Source: DASZBX01 sp035943635 (lineage in GTDB: Bacteria; Actinomycetota; Actinomycetes; Streptomycetales; Catenulisporaceae). From it: a stretch of DNA of 26,384 bases. The stretch spans positions 1 through 26,384 of the forward strand of contig DASZBX010000098.1 in the NCBI GenBank assembly GCA_035943635.1, given 5' to 3'. Below, piece by piece: positions 6,730-13,951 of the stretch. A program made the position numbers and the translations under genes. How positions within the stretch are numbered: position 1 is the first letter of the stretch; each line of letters begins with the position of its first letter. The notes below the pieces were generated by a model. The model saw only the letters and a program-made list of their open reading frames with translations, ran no database searches and was not told the origin of the DNA.

Positions 6730-7388
6730 CTTCCGAACCGTCCTCAGTCGTACTCAGTACGAAAACGGCCGTCTTGGTACGACGGACGATCACGTTCGTC
6801 GTGTTCACGATCGCAGGACTTTCATTTGTATTTGGTTTTGGCAACGGCTGGACACTGGGCTTGCAACTTGGGGTGACACCGTGGATTGCGCCACTGGTAG
6901 CGCCTGCGGTTGATCTGTCAGTGATTGGCCTGCTGACCTGTCTGCACTATCTCCGCACACAGGCAGTAGACAGTCATCTCATCACTGCTCGGCTGCTGTT
7001 GCTGTGCTGCGGCGTACTCACATTTGCCCTGAACACGGCCCGGCCGATTCTGGCGCACCAGGCCGGCCGGGCTTGCTTCGACGGTATCGCACCGTTCTTG
7101 TTGCTGGGCTGGAGTGAAGTAGGGCCAAAGCTCTTGACCTTGCTTCATGCAACAGCTCCCGAAGTCGAGAGAATTGCCGTCCCGGCTCGTCAGAACGAAC
7201 CGCGGACTGCACCAGATGAAAAAGTACCGTCCGCGGAGTTACTTGCGACTGCAAGACAACTCGATGCAGCGCATCGGGCAGCAACAAGGCGGCCAATTAC
7301 CAGAGACAAGCTCCGGGCAGAGTTAAAAACTTCGAGTGCAACGGCAAGCGAGCTTATACGGATTGTGCGTAGTGAGCCGAGTACCTAA
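6726..7388 (+). CDS. DUF2637/SpdB-like membrane protein, 220 aa
   Basis: GTG 6726 overlaps the preceding stop (GTGA). The N-terminal half has four hydrophobic segments: about residues 16-38, 48-70, 79-102 and a shorter one near 112-128. The segment LQLGVTPWIAPLVAPAVDLSVIGLL resembles the GIPPWLAPLWPLIVDG signature of DUF2637 proteins, which include spread (Spd) proteins of Streptomyces plasmids and AICEs. These are thought to help intramycelial spread of transferred DNA. The cytoplasmic C-terminal third is charged and ends in a helix-turn-helix-like ITRDKLRAELKTSSATASELI stretch, a common end for the family. The longer upstream frame is rejected because it is a shadow of the previous gene. 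Confidence 0.72.
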   Translation: MTSEPSSVVLSTKTAVLVRRTITFVVFTIAGLSFVFGFGNGWTLGLQLGVTPWIAPLVAPAVDLSVIGLLTCLHYLRTQAVDSHLITARLLLLCCGVLTFALNTARPILAHQAGRACFDGIAPFLLLGWSEVGPKLLTLLHATAPEVERIAVPARQNEPRTAPDEKVPSAELLATARQLDAAHRAATRRPITRDKLRAELKTSSATASELIRIVRSEPST

Positions 7389-7454
7389 CTTTTCGTTGGC
7401 ATTTTTCTCGGGGCCAAAGGGTACCGATCGGCGTTGTGAAATGAACAAGCCTTA

Positions 7455-7483
7455 TTGACTGTTGCGAATCCGCCACATATAAC
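7455..7483 (+). promoter_or_regulatory. Promoter of the transfer operon, spacer filled by operator
   Basis: TTGACT (7455-7460) and TATAAC (7478-7483) are separated by exactly 17 nt. That spacer (7461-7477) is the left arm of a 17-bp perfect inverted repeat. The start site is expected near 7490, just before the right arm. A repressor bound here would block polymerase directly. Confidence 0.75.
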
Positions 7484-7513
7484 AATAGGTGAGATTTGTG
7501 GCGGATTCGCAAC
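7461..7513. promoter_or_regulatory. Double operator: 17-bp perfect inverted repeat
   Basis: The arms are GTTGCGAATCCGCCACA (7461-7477) and its exact reverse complement (7497-7513), separated by 19 nt. Each arm contains a 16-bp near-palindrome of the form GTKGCGRATYCGCMAC, so each can be a full dimer site. The same 16-mer, differing only in the two central variable bases, recurs at 11003-11018 upstream of the XRE gene. The best candidate binder is the XRE protein encoded at 11057. Confidence 0.8.
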
Positions 7514-7548
7514 GCACGAACTACTTAGTAATGGAAGGAGGGTACGGC

Positions 7549-7701
7549 ATGGCAAGGTTTGATCGGCTCATCATCACTGGCGAGCAACGGGAGAACATAG
7601 ATAGGCACGCACTCGCGCGAGTTATATTGCGACTGGCACGTATGCGTTTGCGTCAAGCAGAAGAAGCAGGGCAAGGCAAAAGCGAGGAGCCTTCATCATG
7701 A
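7549..7701 (+). CDS. Hypothetical protein, 50 aa, first gene of the transfer operon
   Basis: ATG 7549 follows GGAAGGAGGG at good spacing; upstream in-frame starts would overlap the operator. The product is a small basic helical protein (REQ...RHALARVILRLARMRLRQAEEA) with a polar tail. Its stop overlaps the start of the large ATPase gene (ATGA), so it is translationally coupled to it. No family is recognised. Size and position suggest an accessory or regulatory partner of the transfer ATPase. Confidence 0.7.
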   Translation: MARFDRLIITGEQRENIDRHALARVILRLARMRLRQAEEAGQGKSEEPSS

Positions 7702-9995
7702 TTCTTCCTCTTACTTTGTCCACACTCCTCGGGGGCATCAGCCTGTTCGTTGTCGTTATTGGCGCACGGGTTATAGAAGCGAAGTCGTGGCGCGCTCATC
7801 TCACGGCCTACCGCCTCACCTTGCCGAATGGCCTCTCTGCCGATGACGCCGCTCGTTGGCTCACCAATGTCAGTGGGCTGACCCATCCCCCGCTGTGGTC
7901 ACTTTTCCCTATGCCACCTGTCGGGCTTGAGATTGTAGCTTCAGCCTCGCGGGGTATTACCTACTACTTGTTGACTGCCAGCAATAATGAAGCACAGGTA
8001 CTCTCGGGTCTGCGCAGTAGCTTGCCTGGCATACGGCTTGATCCGGCACCTGACTATCTCGACAAGAAGCTTCATCACACTATTGCCGCCGAACTTGGCA
8101 TGACCAGTTACAGCCGCCAACTCTCAGTAGACCGCGCCGAGGCTGTTAACAGTGCGGTGCTGTCGTCACTGTTGCCCTTGGTTAGTAATGAAGAAATTCG
8201 CTTGCAGTGGCTTATAACGGGCGCTGGTACGCCAAAGCCGTTGCACAGCGCCTCGACTAAAAAGGGTGACCGTTCATGGAGCGGCTATCTGTTCGAGGGT
8301 GACGTACCGGCCGACGTTGAAGCACTGCGCGCGTTACGTCTCAAGCAACAGGATGCACAAATTCTGGCTACGGCGCGAATTGGTATCAGTGCCCCAAGCA
8401 AGGCGCGAGCGTATAAGCTCCTCGGCCGAGTGTGGGGCAACTTCCACGGTGCCAACGCTGTTGGCGTGCGTGTCGTCAGACGGTGGATACCTTCATCCGT
8501 CGTTGCTAACCGTCTAAGTATGCGCAAATACCCCGTCACCAAGTGGCCGTTAGTGCTTGGTGCGCATGAAGCCGCCGCCCTTATACCCTTTCCAACAGGT
8601 GGCGCGGTATTGCCGGGTATCTCTCTTGGCAGTGCTCGGCAACTACCTCCAACGACTACCGCAGTCACTTACGGCGCGGCAATACTCGGCGCAAGTAACT
8701 ACCCTGCTATGACCGACCGCTTGCTGACCATATCTGCCGAAGATCGCACCAGGCATTTGTACGTGGTCGGGCCGAGTGGTTCGGGAAAAAGTGTCTTGCT
8801 GACTCGACTTATTCTCGGCGACATTCAATCCGGGTTTGGTGTCATTGCTATTGACCCCAAGGGCGACATGATTCCTGACGTGCTAGCTCGTATCGATGAA
8901 AAAGACGCTGACCGAGTGCTGGTGATCGACGCTAGTAAGCGTGAACGGCCTATCGGGTTTAACCCGCTTGGCACTGCTCAAACGGAAGAAGAGCAAGAGC
9001 TAGCCGTAGATGGCATCCTGACGGTCTTTAAGGAGATATGGTCAAGCTTCTGGGGGCCGCGGAGTGATGCAATCCTGCGAGCGTCATTATCTACGCTTGT
9101 ACGCACCCGCGCTGCTGACGGTTCACCGTTTACGATCTGTGAATTAGTGCCGCTACTCACTGAGCCTGCCTTTCGGCGCTATGTTGTGAGCCGACCTGGA
9201 TTACCGGATAACCTCAAAGCCTATTGGCAACGCTACGAAGCGTTGTCAGATGGCGCACGCGAACAAGCCATTGCGCCACTGCTGAATAAGTTGGAAGCCT
9301 TCACCTCGCGCACCCCGATTCGCCTGATGCTCGGACAGGCTACAGGCGGTCTTAATTTCTCAGATGTGTTCATGCGCCGCCGGGTGGTGCTTATTTCCCT
9401 GGCACAAGGTTCGCTTGGCGAAGAGACGGCCGCCTTGCTCGGCTCGCTGCTGACATTCTCGATGTGGCAAGCCGCCCTGAAGCGCGTGAACACGCCACCA
9501 GAAAAGCGATTTCCGGTCTTCGGCTACATCGACGAAGCACAAGCCGTCGTCAAGCTCCCTGTGCCGTTGCCGGATATGCTGGCACAGGCCCGTGGTTTTA
9601 AGTTTGGTCTGACGCTGGCAAACCAGTACCTTTACCAGCTTTCTGATGCGGTGCAAGCCGCCGTCATGAACACGGTACGCAACCAGGTAGCGTTTCATGT
9701 TGAAGATAGAGACGCTCACCTACTGGAGCGCCGTTTTGCGCCGCTGACGGCTGACGACTTGCAGGGACTCGCCGCATGGGAGATTGCCATACGGCCAAGC
9801 GTCAACGGTGGCACTGGCGCTGTCGTCACTGGTATGTCTCTGCCGCTTCCCGAGGCCACTGCTGACCCTGAGCAATTGGCGACGGCTTCACGTACTCGCT
9901 ACGGGCTTGCTAGAGCCGACGTTGAGGCCAGCTTGACGGCGCGTCTCCAGGTGCCAACGAGACGAGCTGGCTTCGGAGTGGAGCATCAGTCATGA
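7698..9995 (+). CDS. TraG/VirD4/HerA-type transfer ATPase, 765 aa
   Basis: One membrane helix lies at residues about 3-25. A roughly 320-residue N-terminal region without obvious motifs follows. The motor domain contains Walker A GPSGSGKS (358-365), a VIAIDPKGDM strand typical of the VirD4/TraG/DUF87 group, and Walker B FGYIDEAQ (D612, E613). A LTLANQYLYQL segment resembles the sensor region of coupling proteins, and a TraM-recognition-like C-terminal part follows. Such proteins are hexameric inner-membrane motors that deliver DNA to a conjugation channel. This is a coupling-protein-like ATPase rather than the single FtsK-like TraB of classical AICEs. It lies downstream of the operator-controlled promoter and upstream of the replication-relaxation-like gene. 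Confidence 0.85.
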   Translation: MILPLTLSTLLGGISLFVVVIGARVIEAKSWRAHLTAYRLTLPNGLSADDAARWLTNVSGLTHPPLWSLFPMPPVGLEIVASASRGITYYLLTASNNEAQVLSGLRSSLPGIRLDPAPDYLDKKLHHTIAAELGMTSYSRQLSVDRAEAVNSAVLSSLLPLVSNEEIRLQWLITGAGTPKPLHSASTKKGDRSWSGYLFEGDVPADVEALRALRLKQQDAQILATARIGISAPSKARAYKLLGRVWGNFHGANAVGVRVVRRWIPSSVVANRLSMRKYPVTKWPLVLGAHEAAALIPFPTGGAVLPGISLGSARQLPPTTTAVTYGAAILGASNYPAMTDRLLTISAEDRTRHLYVVGPSGSGKSVLLTRLILGDIQSGFGVIAIDPKGDMIPDVLARIDEKDADRVLVIDASKRERPIGFNPLGTAQTEEEQELAVDGILTVFKEIWSSFWGPRSDAILRASLSTLVRTRAADGSPFTICELVPLLTEPAFRRYVVSRPGLPDNLKAYWQRYEALSDGAREQAIAPLLNKLEAFTSRTPIRLMLGQATGGLNFSDVFMRRRVVLISLAQGSLGEETAALLGSLLTFSMWQAALKRVNTPPEKRFPVFGYIDEAQAVVKLPVPLPDMLAQARGFKFGLTLANQYLYQLSDAVQAAVMNTVRNQVAFHVEDRDAHLLERRFAPLTADDLQGLAAWEIAIRPSVNGGTGAVVTGMSLPLPEATADPEQLATASRTRYGLARADVEASLTARLQVPTRRAGFGVEHQS

Positions 9996-10137
9996 AGTGG
10001 GTTGGAAGCTACATCATCGGGCTACCGTTCGACGTACCGGCCGGCTCAAGCACCAGTCTGCTTACATCGCTGGTCAGACAGCCAGTTTGCGCCGAATTGC
10101 CAACGACTCATGGGCTATTCCCTATGGAGGTCTCTCC

Positions 10138-10968
10138 ATGACTTCGTCCGGCCCGGCCCGCCGGTACGTCAGCGGTGCGTACCTGGATAAGCTGCTCGAT
10201 CAGCTATCGGAACGCGATTGGAAAATCATCGCGGATGTCTGGCGTTGTCGGGTGCTCAGTGGTGATCAAATTACTCGTCTTCATTTCTTTAATATCAGCC
10301 AACTAACACGGCAGCGCACGCGGCGGGTAGTGCTTGCCCGGCTGGTTGATTGGGGAATTCTCAGCCCTTTGAGTCGGCGTATCGGTGGTATTCGTGGCGG
10401 TTCGGCTGGCTCAGTGTTTTCGCTTGATGTGGCTGGTCAACGGCTTGTGCGTCTGCATTGGCCCGATGCAGCGGCAGATGAGCAGCGGGCACGGCGACCG
10501 TGGACGCCTGGGCAACTGTTCGTCACGCACGCACTCGCCGTGAGTGAGGTGTATGTGTCGCTGATCGAGACGAGCCGAGAAAAAGATTTTATTGTCGAAT
10601 CATTTGCTATTGAGCCGTTTTGTTGGTGGCCAAATGGCGTTGGCGGATATCTCAAACCTGATGCCTATATGCGGTTATCTGCCAACCGAGTCACGGGGCA
10701 TTGGTGGCTTGAATTAGACCGTGCTACGGAAAGCCTACCGACCATAAAACGGAAGCTCACCGCGTATCTTGAGTTTATCAATCGAGGGCAACTTGGCCCG
10801 CGTGACATTATTCCACGGGTCATAGTGAGCGTTCCTGACGAGCGGCGGCGGCTCGGAGTGGTCGAGGTCATTGAACGACTACCGTCACCGGCCGATGAGC
10901 TGTTTACTGTCACAGTCTTCGATGATACAACAGGGCAGCTCGTAGCCTTAGTCGAAGAGCCTCCATAG
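10138..10968 (+). CDS. Replication-relaxation family protein (PF13814-like), 276 aa
   Basis: ATG 10138 is preferred over in-frame GTG 9997 because GGAGG (10126-10130) lies 7 nt upstream and the conserved part begins soon after. The N-terminal SERDWKIIADVWRCRVLSGDQITRLHF segment is a winged-helix-like opening typical of the family. A VLARLVDWGILSPLSRRIGG wing and the FVTHALAVSEVYVSLIE helix follow. The C-terminal half has a KPDAYMRL ... HWWLELDRATES pattern, with D and E-x-D residues spaced as in PD-(D/E)XK-like nucleases. Family members co-occur with TraG-type ATPases on actinobacterial plasmids and elements. The role in DNA processing is inferred, not proven. It may substitute for the missing relaxase. 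Confidence 0.78.
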   Translation: MTSSGPARRYVSGAYLDKLLDQLSERDWKIIADVWRCRVLSGDQITRLHFFNISQLTRQRTRRVVLARLVDWGILSPLSRRIGGIRGGSAGSVFSLDVAGQRLVRLHWPDAAADEQRARRPWTPGQLFVTHALAVSEVYVSLIETSREKDFIVESFAIEPFCWWPNGVGGYLKPDAYMRLSANRVTGHWWLELDRATESLPTIKRKLTAYLEFINRGQLGPRDIIPRVIVSVPDERRRLGVVEVIERLPSPADELFTVTVFDDTTGQLVALVEEPP

Positions 10969-11002
10969 GCTTTCATAGTAGCGTGTTTATGTCAATAAAA
11001 GT

Positions 11003-11032
11003 GTTGCGGATTCGCCACGGCGGGCGCATACT
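11003..11032 (+). promoter_or_regulatory. Promoter and operator of the XRE-ImmA-integrase operon
   Basis: The 16-mer GTTGCGGATTCGCCAC (11003-11018) is the third copy of the operator family at 7461-7513. It overlaps a promoter-like pair, TTGCGG (11004-11009) and CATACT (11027-11032), with 17-nt spacing. The start would fall near 11039, shortly before AAAGGAGA (11043-11050). Autoregulation by the XRE protein is the natural reading. Confidence 0.65.
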
Positions 11033-11056
11033 GGAGTCTAAGAAAGGAGATCATGA

Positions 11057-11410
11057 ATGGGAAAACAAGATTTACTGAAGCTTGGCACGTACTTACGGAC
11101 AGAGCGAGAACATACCGGCATGTCACAACGACAAGTGGCAACAAAGGCGGGCTTGGACAACTCGTATGTTGCTCGGCTTGAACGTGGTGATTTTGCCGCG
11201 TCGCCCAATCCGTCACATATTCAGCAGCTATGCGACGCTCTTGGTATCGACTCAGCCGAAGCAATGTCGTATATCGGAGTCAAGTCATCATTCCCGGAGC
11301 CTCGCGCGTACTTCCGTAGAGCATATGGAGTGACCGCAGAGGATGCCGAGGTAATGGCACAGCTCATCGAAGAGTTCCAGGCAAGAAAAAAAGAAGGAGG
11401 TGAGAAATGA
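11057..11410 (+). CDS. XRE-family repressor (ImmR/cI-like), 117 aa
   Basis: A canonical helix-turn-helix spans about residues 9-66 (LGTYLRTEREHTGMSQRQVATKAGLDNSYVARLERGDF, then PSHIQQLCDALGI). A short C-terminal tail (about 80-117) is helical and charged. ATG 11057 is chosen for its AAAGGAGA site 6 nt upstream; ATG 11053 is in another frame. The gene overlaps the protease gene by ATGA. Paired with an ImmA-type protease and next to an integrase, it matches the ImmR role in ICEBs1-type regulation: repress excision and transfer until cleaved. The 16-bp palindromes upstream of itself and of the transfer operon are its likely targets. Confidence 0.85.
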   Translation: MGKQDLLKLGTYLRTEREHTGMSQRQVATKAGLDNSYVARLERGDFAASPNPSHIQQLCDALGIDSAEAMSYIGVKSSFPEPRAYFRRAYGVTAEDAEVMAQLIEEFQARKKEGGEK

Positions 11411-12063
11411 ACAAGCCAACCAAGAAAGCTATGCAGTCTATGCTCAGTGAGCTACGGGCAACCGTGCCACATCGGCCGCTGACCTATGGTGATTCGCTCC
11501 AGAGCACACGTAACCAAGCTGCGAAACTGCGGCAACTGATAGGCGCAGATACGCCCGAAATTAATTTGCTGTGGCTCATTGACCAACGCGCCGTACCCGT
11601 CAACTTCGTACCGAGTTACCGACTTGGCGAACAGAGTGGCCTGACGACCGACTACATCACCGGCAAGCTAGAGGTATTTATTAACGAGGGCGAACCGCCG
11701 GTACGGCAGCGCTTTTCGGTACTGCATGAACTCAAGCACGTGCTCGACTGGCCAGACGCCGACTTGCTACACGGCAAACTCGGCAGTGGCAACAAAGAAC
11801 TGCAAGGCAAACTGATAGAGCAGATAGCCAACGAGTTCGCCGCACACGTCCTGATGCCTACCGGACTCGTCAAGCGGATTTGGTTTAATTCGCAAGATAT
11901 CCAGCTTGCGGCCTCCATGTTCAACGTCTCGCGTGAGGCAATGACCACGCGCCTTGAAAAGCTCGGCATTCTCGGCGACCCAAAGCCACGACCGCGGCTG
12001 TATTTCAGGGCGACTGGTCTTATGACTGCTGAGCCGTCGGTATGTGAACCCTGTTTTAGCTAG
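11407..12063 (+). CDS. ImmA/IrrE-family metallopeptidase (M78-like), 218 aa
   Basis: The zinc motif is in VLHELKHVLDW (H107, E108, H111). The downstream ANEFAAHVLMP helix supplies the probable third ligand, E143; the AxxxLMP ending is typical of the family. Proteins of this type cleave XRE-type repressors in trans, such as ImmA on ImmR, to induce mobile elements. The gene follows the repressor with an ATGA overlap and its own AAGGAGG ribosome site. The N-terminal 50 residues precede the peptidase core and may sense a signal or bind the repressor. The 20 or so C-terminal residues are cysteine-containing (SVCEPCFS) and of unknown use. Confidence 0.9.
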   Translation: MNKPTKKAMQSMLSELRATVPHRPLTYGDSLQSTRNQAAKLRQLIGADTPEINLLWLIDQRAVPVNFVPSYRLGEQSGLTTDYITGKLEVFINEGEPPVRQRFSVLHELKHVLDWPDADLLHGKLGSGNKELQGKLIEQIANEFAAHVLMPTGLVKRIWFNSQDIQLAASMFNVSREAMTTRLEKLGILGDPKPRPRLYFRATGLMTAEPSVCEPCFS

Positions 12064-12091
12064 CAACCTTACAGAAAGGAGTAGTGCAACT

Positions 12092-13951
12092 ATGCATGTG
12101 GGTAGTGCATTTATGCGGCCCGAGTTTGAAGGCGGAGACGGCGTAAGCTACTTGCGCGTCTCTGATGTCAGCCAGGTTAAGACCGACTATGACCCGGAGG
12201 GTAATTCCATTCCGGCACAACGGGCGGCAAACCAAGTCCGAGCCGGTGAACTCAGCATCATCATTCGTAAAGAGTTCATCGACCCCGGCAAGAGCGCCCG
12301 AAGCATTGAGGGGCGCGAAGCGTTCCAAGAGATGGTCGCCTACCTCAAGACGCACCGCAACATCAAATTTGTTGTGGTCTACGCCCTGAGCCGGACGGCA
12401 CGCAACCGTTACGATGACGCCATTCTAATGATGACCCTCGAAAAGCTCGGGGTAAAACTCATCTCGGCGACTGAGCGTAACCTTGACGATTCGCCCTCGG
12501 GTAAGGCCATGCACGGCTTTATTGCCGTGATGAACCAGTACCGTTCAGACATCGACGGCGAAGACATCAAATACAAGATGGGCCAAAAGGTTATCGCCAA
12601 GGGCGGCAGTATCGGCGTTGCGAAGGTGGGCTATCTGAATGTGCGCGATACATCAGAAGGTCGCGAGATTCGTACTATCGCGGTAGACGAACAGCGTGCC
12701 CCGCTTGTGCTCGAAGCGTTCAAGTTGTTCGCTACTGGCGAATACACTGAGGAAACGCTACACGAGGAAATTGTGTCTCTCGGCCTCACCATGCGGAAGA
12801 CGTACAAGAAGCCGGAACGACCTATCTCTAAGGCCACCCTTGGCAATATGCTTCGGGATAGGTACTACATCGGCGAAGTGAAATATAAGGGTGTGTGGCA
12901 CCCCGGCCGACACGATCGCATCGTTCCTCCGCAACTTTTCGAGCAAGTGCAAGAAGTGCTCGATTCTCACGGCGGAGCTGGCATCCGTACCCGCAAGCAT
13001 CACCACCACTTGAAGGGTGTGTTTTGGTGCAAGCGGTGTGGTAATCGGTTTGGAATGCAGCGGGCCAACGGCAACGGTGGGCTGTACTGGTACTTTTTCT
13101 GCACTGGTGCCCGCCGTCACGAGTGCGACCAACCGTATGTGCCGCTTGAAGATTTGGTGCGCGAAACCGACAAGTACTATGCAGGGGTCAAGCTAAACGA
13201 TGACTTCCGCGAAGCCATTGCAGCGGAGGTAGATGCTACGTTGCTTGACGAGTTGTCGGTACGCGAAGCACTACAAAGGCGCGTAGCCGCCCGGCTCAAG
13301 GAGCTCGACCAGCAAGAAGACAACTACCTTGAACTGGTCGGCAATCCCGACTGGTCACAGGAAAAGCTCACCGCCAAGATGTCCAAGCTGAAGGCGGAGC
13401 GCAAGCAACTCAGCGCACAGCTTGAGCAGGCAGACGAGAGCCTAGAAGTCGGCCGGAAAGTGCTTGTCGGTGCCCTCGAACTGCTGAAGTCACCACAAGA
13501 GCTGTACCGCCAGTCAGATGATGCGGGAAAGCGGCTGTTGACGCTGACCTTGTTCGCCAAGCTCTATGTGGATACCTACAGCGTCACCGGACACGAGCTG
13601 AACGAGCCATTCGGGGCACTCGTCGAGGTACAAAGCCGCCAGAGTATGAAGCCCCAGAAGTCGGCTACCCCTCGTGCCTACATGCGCCGTACGGCCGCTG
13701 TGGGGACGTATGCAAGCACCAGTGCCCAGCCGCAAGTGGCGCTCAAGACAAGCAAGAGCACTGCCCTTGCGGACAGTGCTCTTGACAAGCTGACGGTCAC
13801 CGAACTAGTTGATCTAGTTTTTTTGGGCCGTGGTTCAACTAACGGTGTTCTGGTGGAGGTGCCGGGAATCGAACCCGGGTCCACTGAAGAGAAGGCAGGG
13901 CTTCTACGGGCGTATTCTCAGTGCGCTTTTATCAGCCCCGACAGTCCCTGA
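12092..13951 (+). CDS. Large serine recombinase (integrase), C-terminus read from tmRNA antisense
   Basis: ATG 12092 has AGAAAGGAG ending 10 nt upstream; the frame is open from 12044 but without a ribosome site. The resolvase domain has catalytic S24 in YLRVSDVSQ and arginines in ALSRTARNR (R101, R104). The recombinase domain spans about 178-290. A zinc ribbon has C313, C316, C337 and C345. A long coiled coil lies at about 395-465. This is a typical actinobacterial integrase family (EGNSIPAQR motif). The frame lacks a stop before the tmRNA gene; about 33 final residues, including VEVPGIEPGS, are encoded by the antisense of the tRNA-like 3' end. In the excised circle the C-terminus would differ. 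It is downstream of repressor and protease genes, so probably induced with them. Confidence 0.9.
   Translation: MHVGSAFMRPEFEGGDGVSYLRVSDVSQVKTDYDPEGNSIPAQRAANQVRAGELSIIIRKEFIDPGKSARSIEGREAFQEMVAYLKTHRNIKFVVVYALSRTARNRYDDAILMMTLEKLGVKLISATERNLDDSPSGKAMHGFIAVMNQYRSDIDGEDIKYKMGQKVIAKGGSIGVAKVGYLNVRDTSEGREIRTIAVDEQRAPLVLEAFKLFATGEYTEETLHEEIVSLGLTMRKTYKKPERPISKATLGNMLRDRYYIGEVKYKGVWHPGRHDRIVPPQLFEQVQEVLDSHGGAGIRTRKHHHHLKGVFWCKRCGNRFGMQRANGNGGLYWYFFCTGARRHECDQPYVPLEDLVRETDKYYAGVKLNDDFREAIAAEVDATLLDELSVREALQRRVAARLKELDQQEDNYLELVGNPDWSQEKLTAKMSKLKAERKQLSAQLEQADESLEVGRKVLVGALELLKSPQELYRQSDDAGKRLLTLTLFAKLYVDTYSVTGHELNEPFGALVEVQSRQSMKPQKSATPRAYMRRTAAVGTYASTSAQPQVALKTSKSTALADSALDKLTVTELVDLVFLGRGSTNGVLVEVPGIEPGSTEEKAGLLRAYSQCAFISPDSP
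13753..13784 (+). repeat. Eleven-bp perfect inverted repeat in the integrase 3' region
   Basis: CAAGAGCACTG (13753-13763) and CAGTGCTCTTG (13774-13784) flank a 10-nt loop. It lies in a low-constraint tail of the integrase gene, about 70 bp from the junction. It may be part of the attachment-site region or a transcript-end hairpin. Confidence 0.65.
13803..13824 (+). terminator. Terminator-like hairpin before the element/tmRNA junction
   Basis: AACTAG (13803-13808) and CTAGTT (13814-13819) enclose a 5-nt loop and run directly into a T tract ending at 13824. It would end plus-strand transcription about 27 bp before the tmRNA 3' end. It lies inside the open integrase frame, which is odd. It may protect the minus-strand tmRNA from antisense transcripts. 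The stem is short and AT-rich, so efficiency is uncertain. Confidence 0.45.
13825..13900. other. Attachment-site region (element/chromosome junction)
   Basis: The change from low-GC element to chromosomal DNA falls here, at the 3' end of the tmRNA gene (CCA at 13851-13853). Serine integrases leave hybrid sites with only a 2-bp shared core, so the crossover cannot be pinpointed without the partner site or an empty locus. The tmRNA remains complete, meaning the gene end survives or is restored on integration. Confidence 0.55.

Larger units (their letters stand above)
1..13850. mobile_element. Integrative (probably conjugative) element, right-hand part, inserted at the ssrA 3' end
   Basis: The block is much lower in GC than the DNA to its right. 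It ends with a serine recombinase gene abutting the tmRNA 3' end, a classical integration site. It carries a TraG/VirD4-like ATPase, a replication-relaxation-like protein, a DUF2637/SpdB-like membrane protein, an XRE repressor with an ImmA-type protease, and cargo genes. No replication initiator or recognisable relaxase is seen; these may lie outside the window. The left boundary is not visible and no second copy of the tmRNA 3' end was found in the first bases, so the element is incomplete here. The exact right crossover point cannot be fixed from sequence alone and lies near 13,825-13,900. A complete conjugative ICE and a mobilisable island are both possible. Confidence 0.75.

Noticed and set aside
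13851..13900. A separate tRNA gene on the minus strand
   Set aside because: The T-arm and CCA end belong to the tRNA-like domain of the tmRNA, whose 5' partner lies at 14241-14253; no anticodon arm is present.
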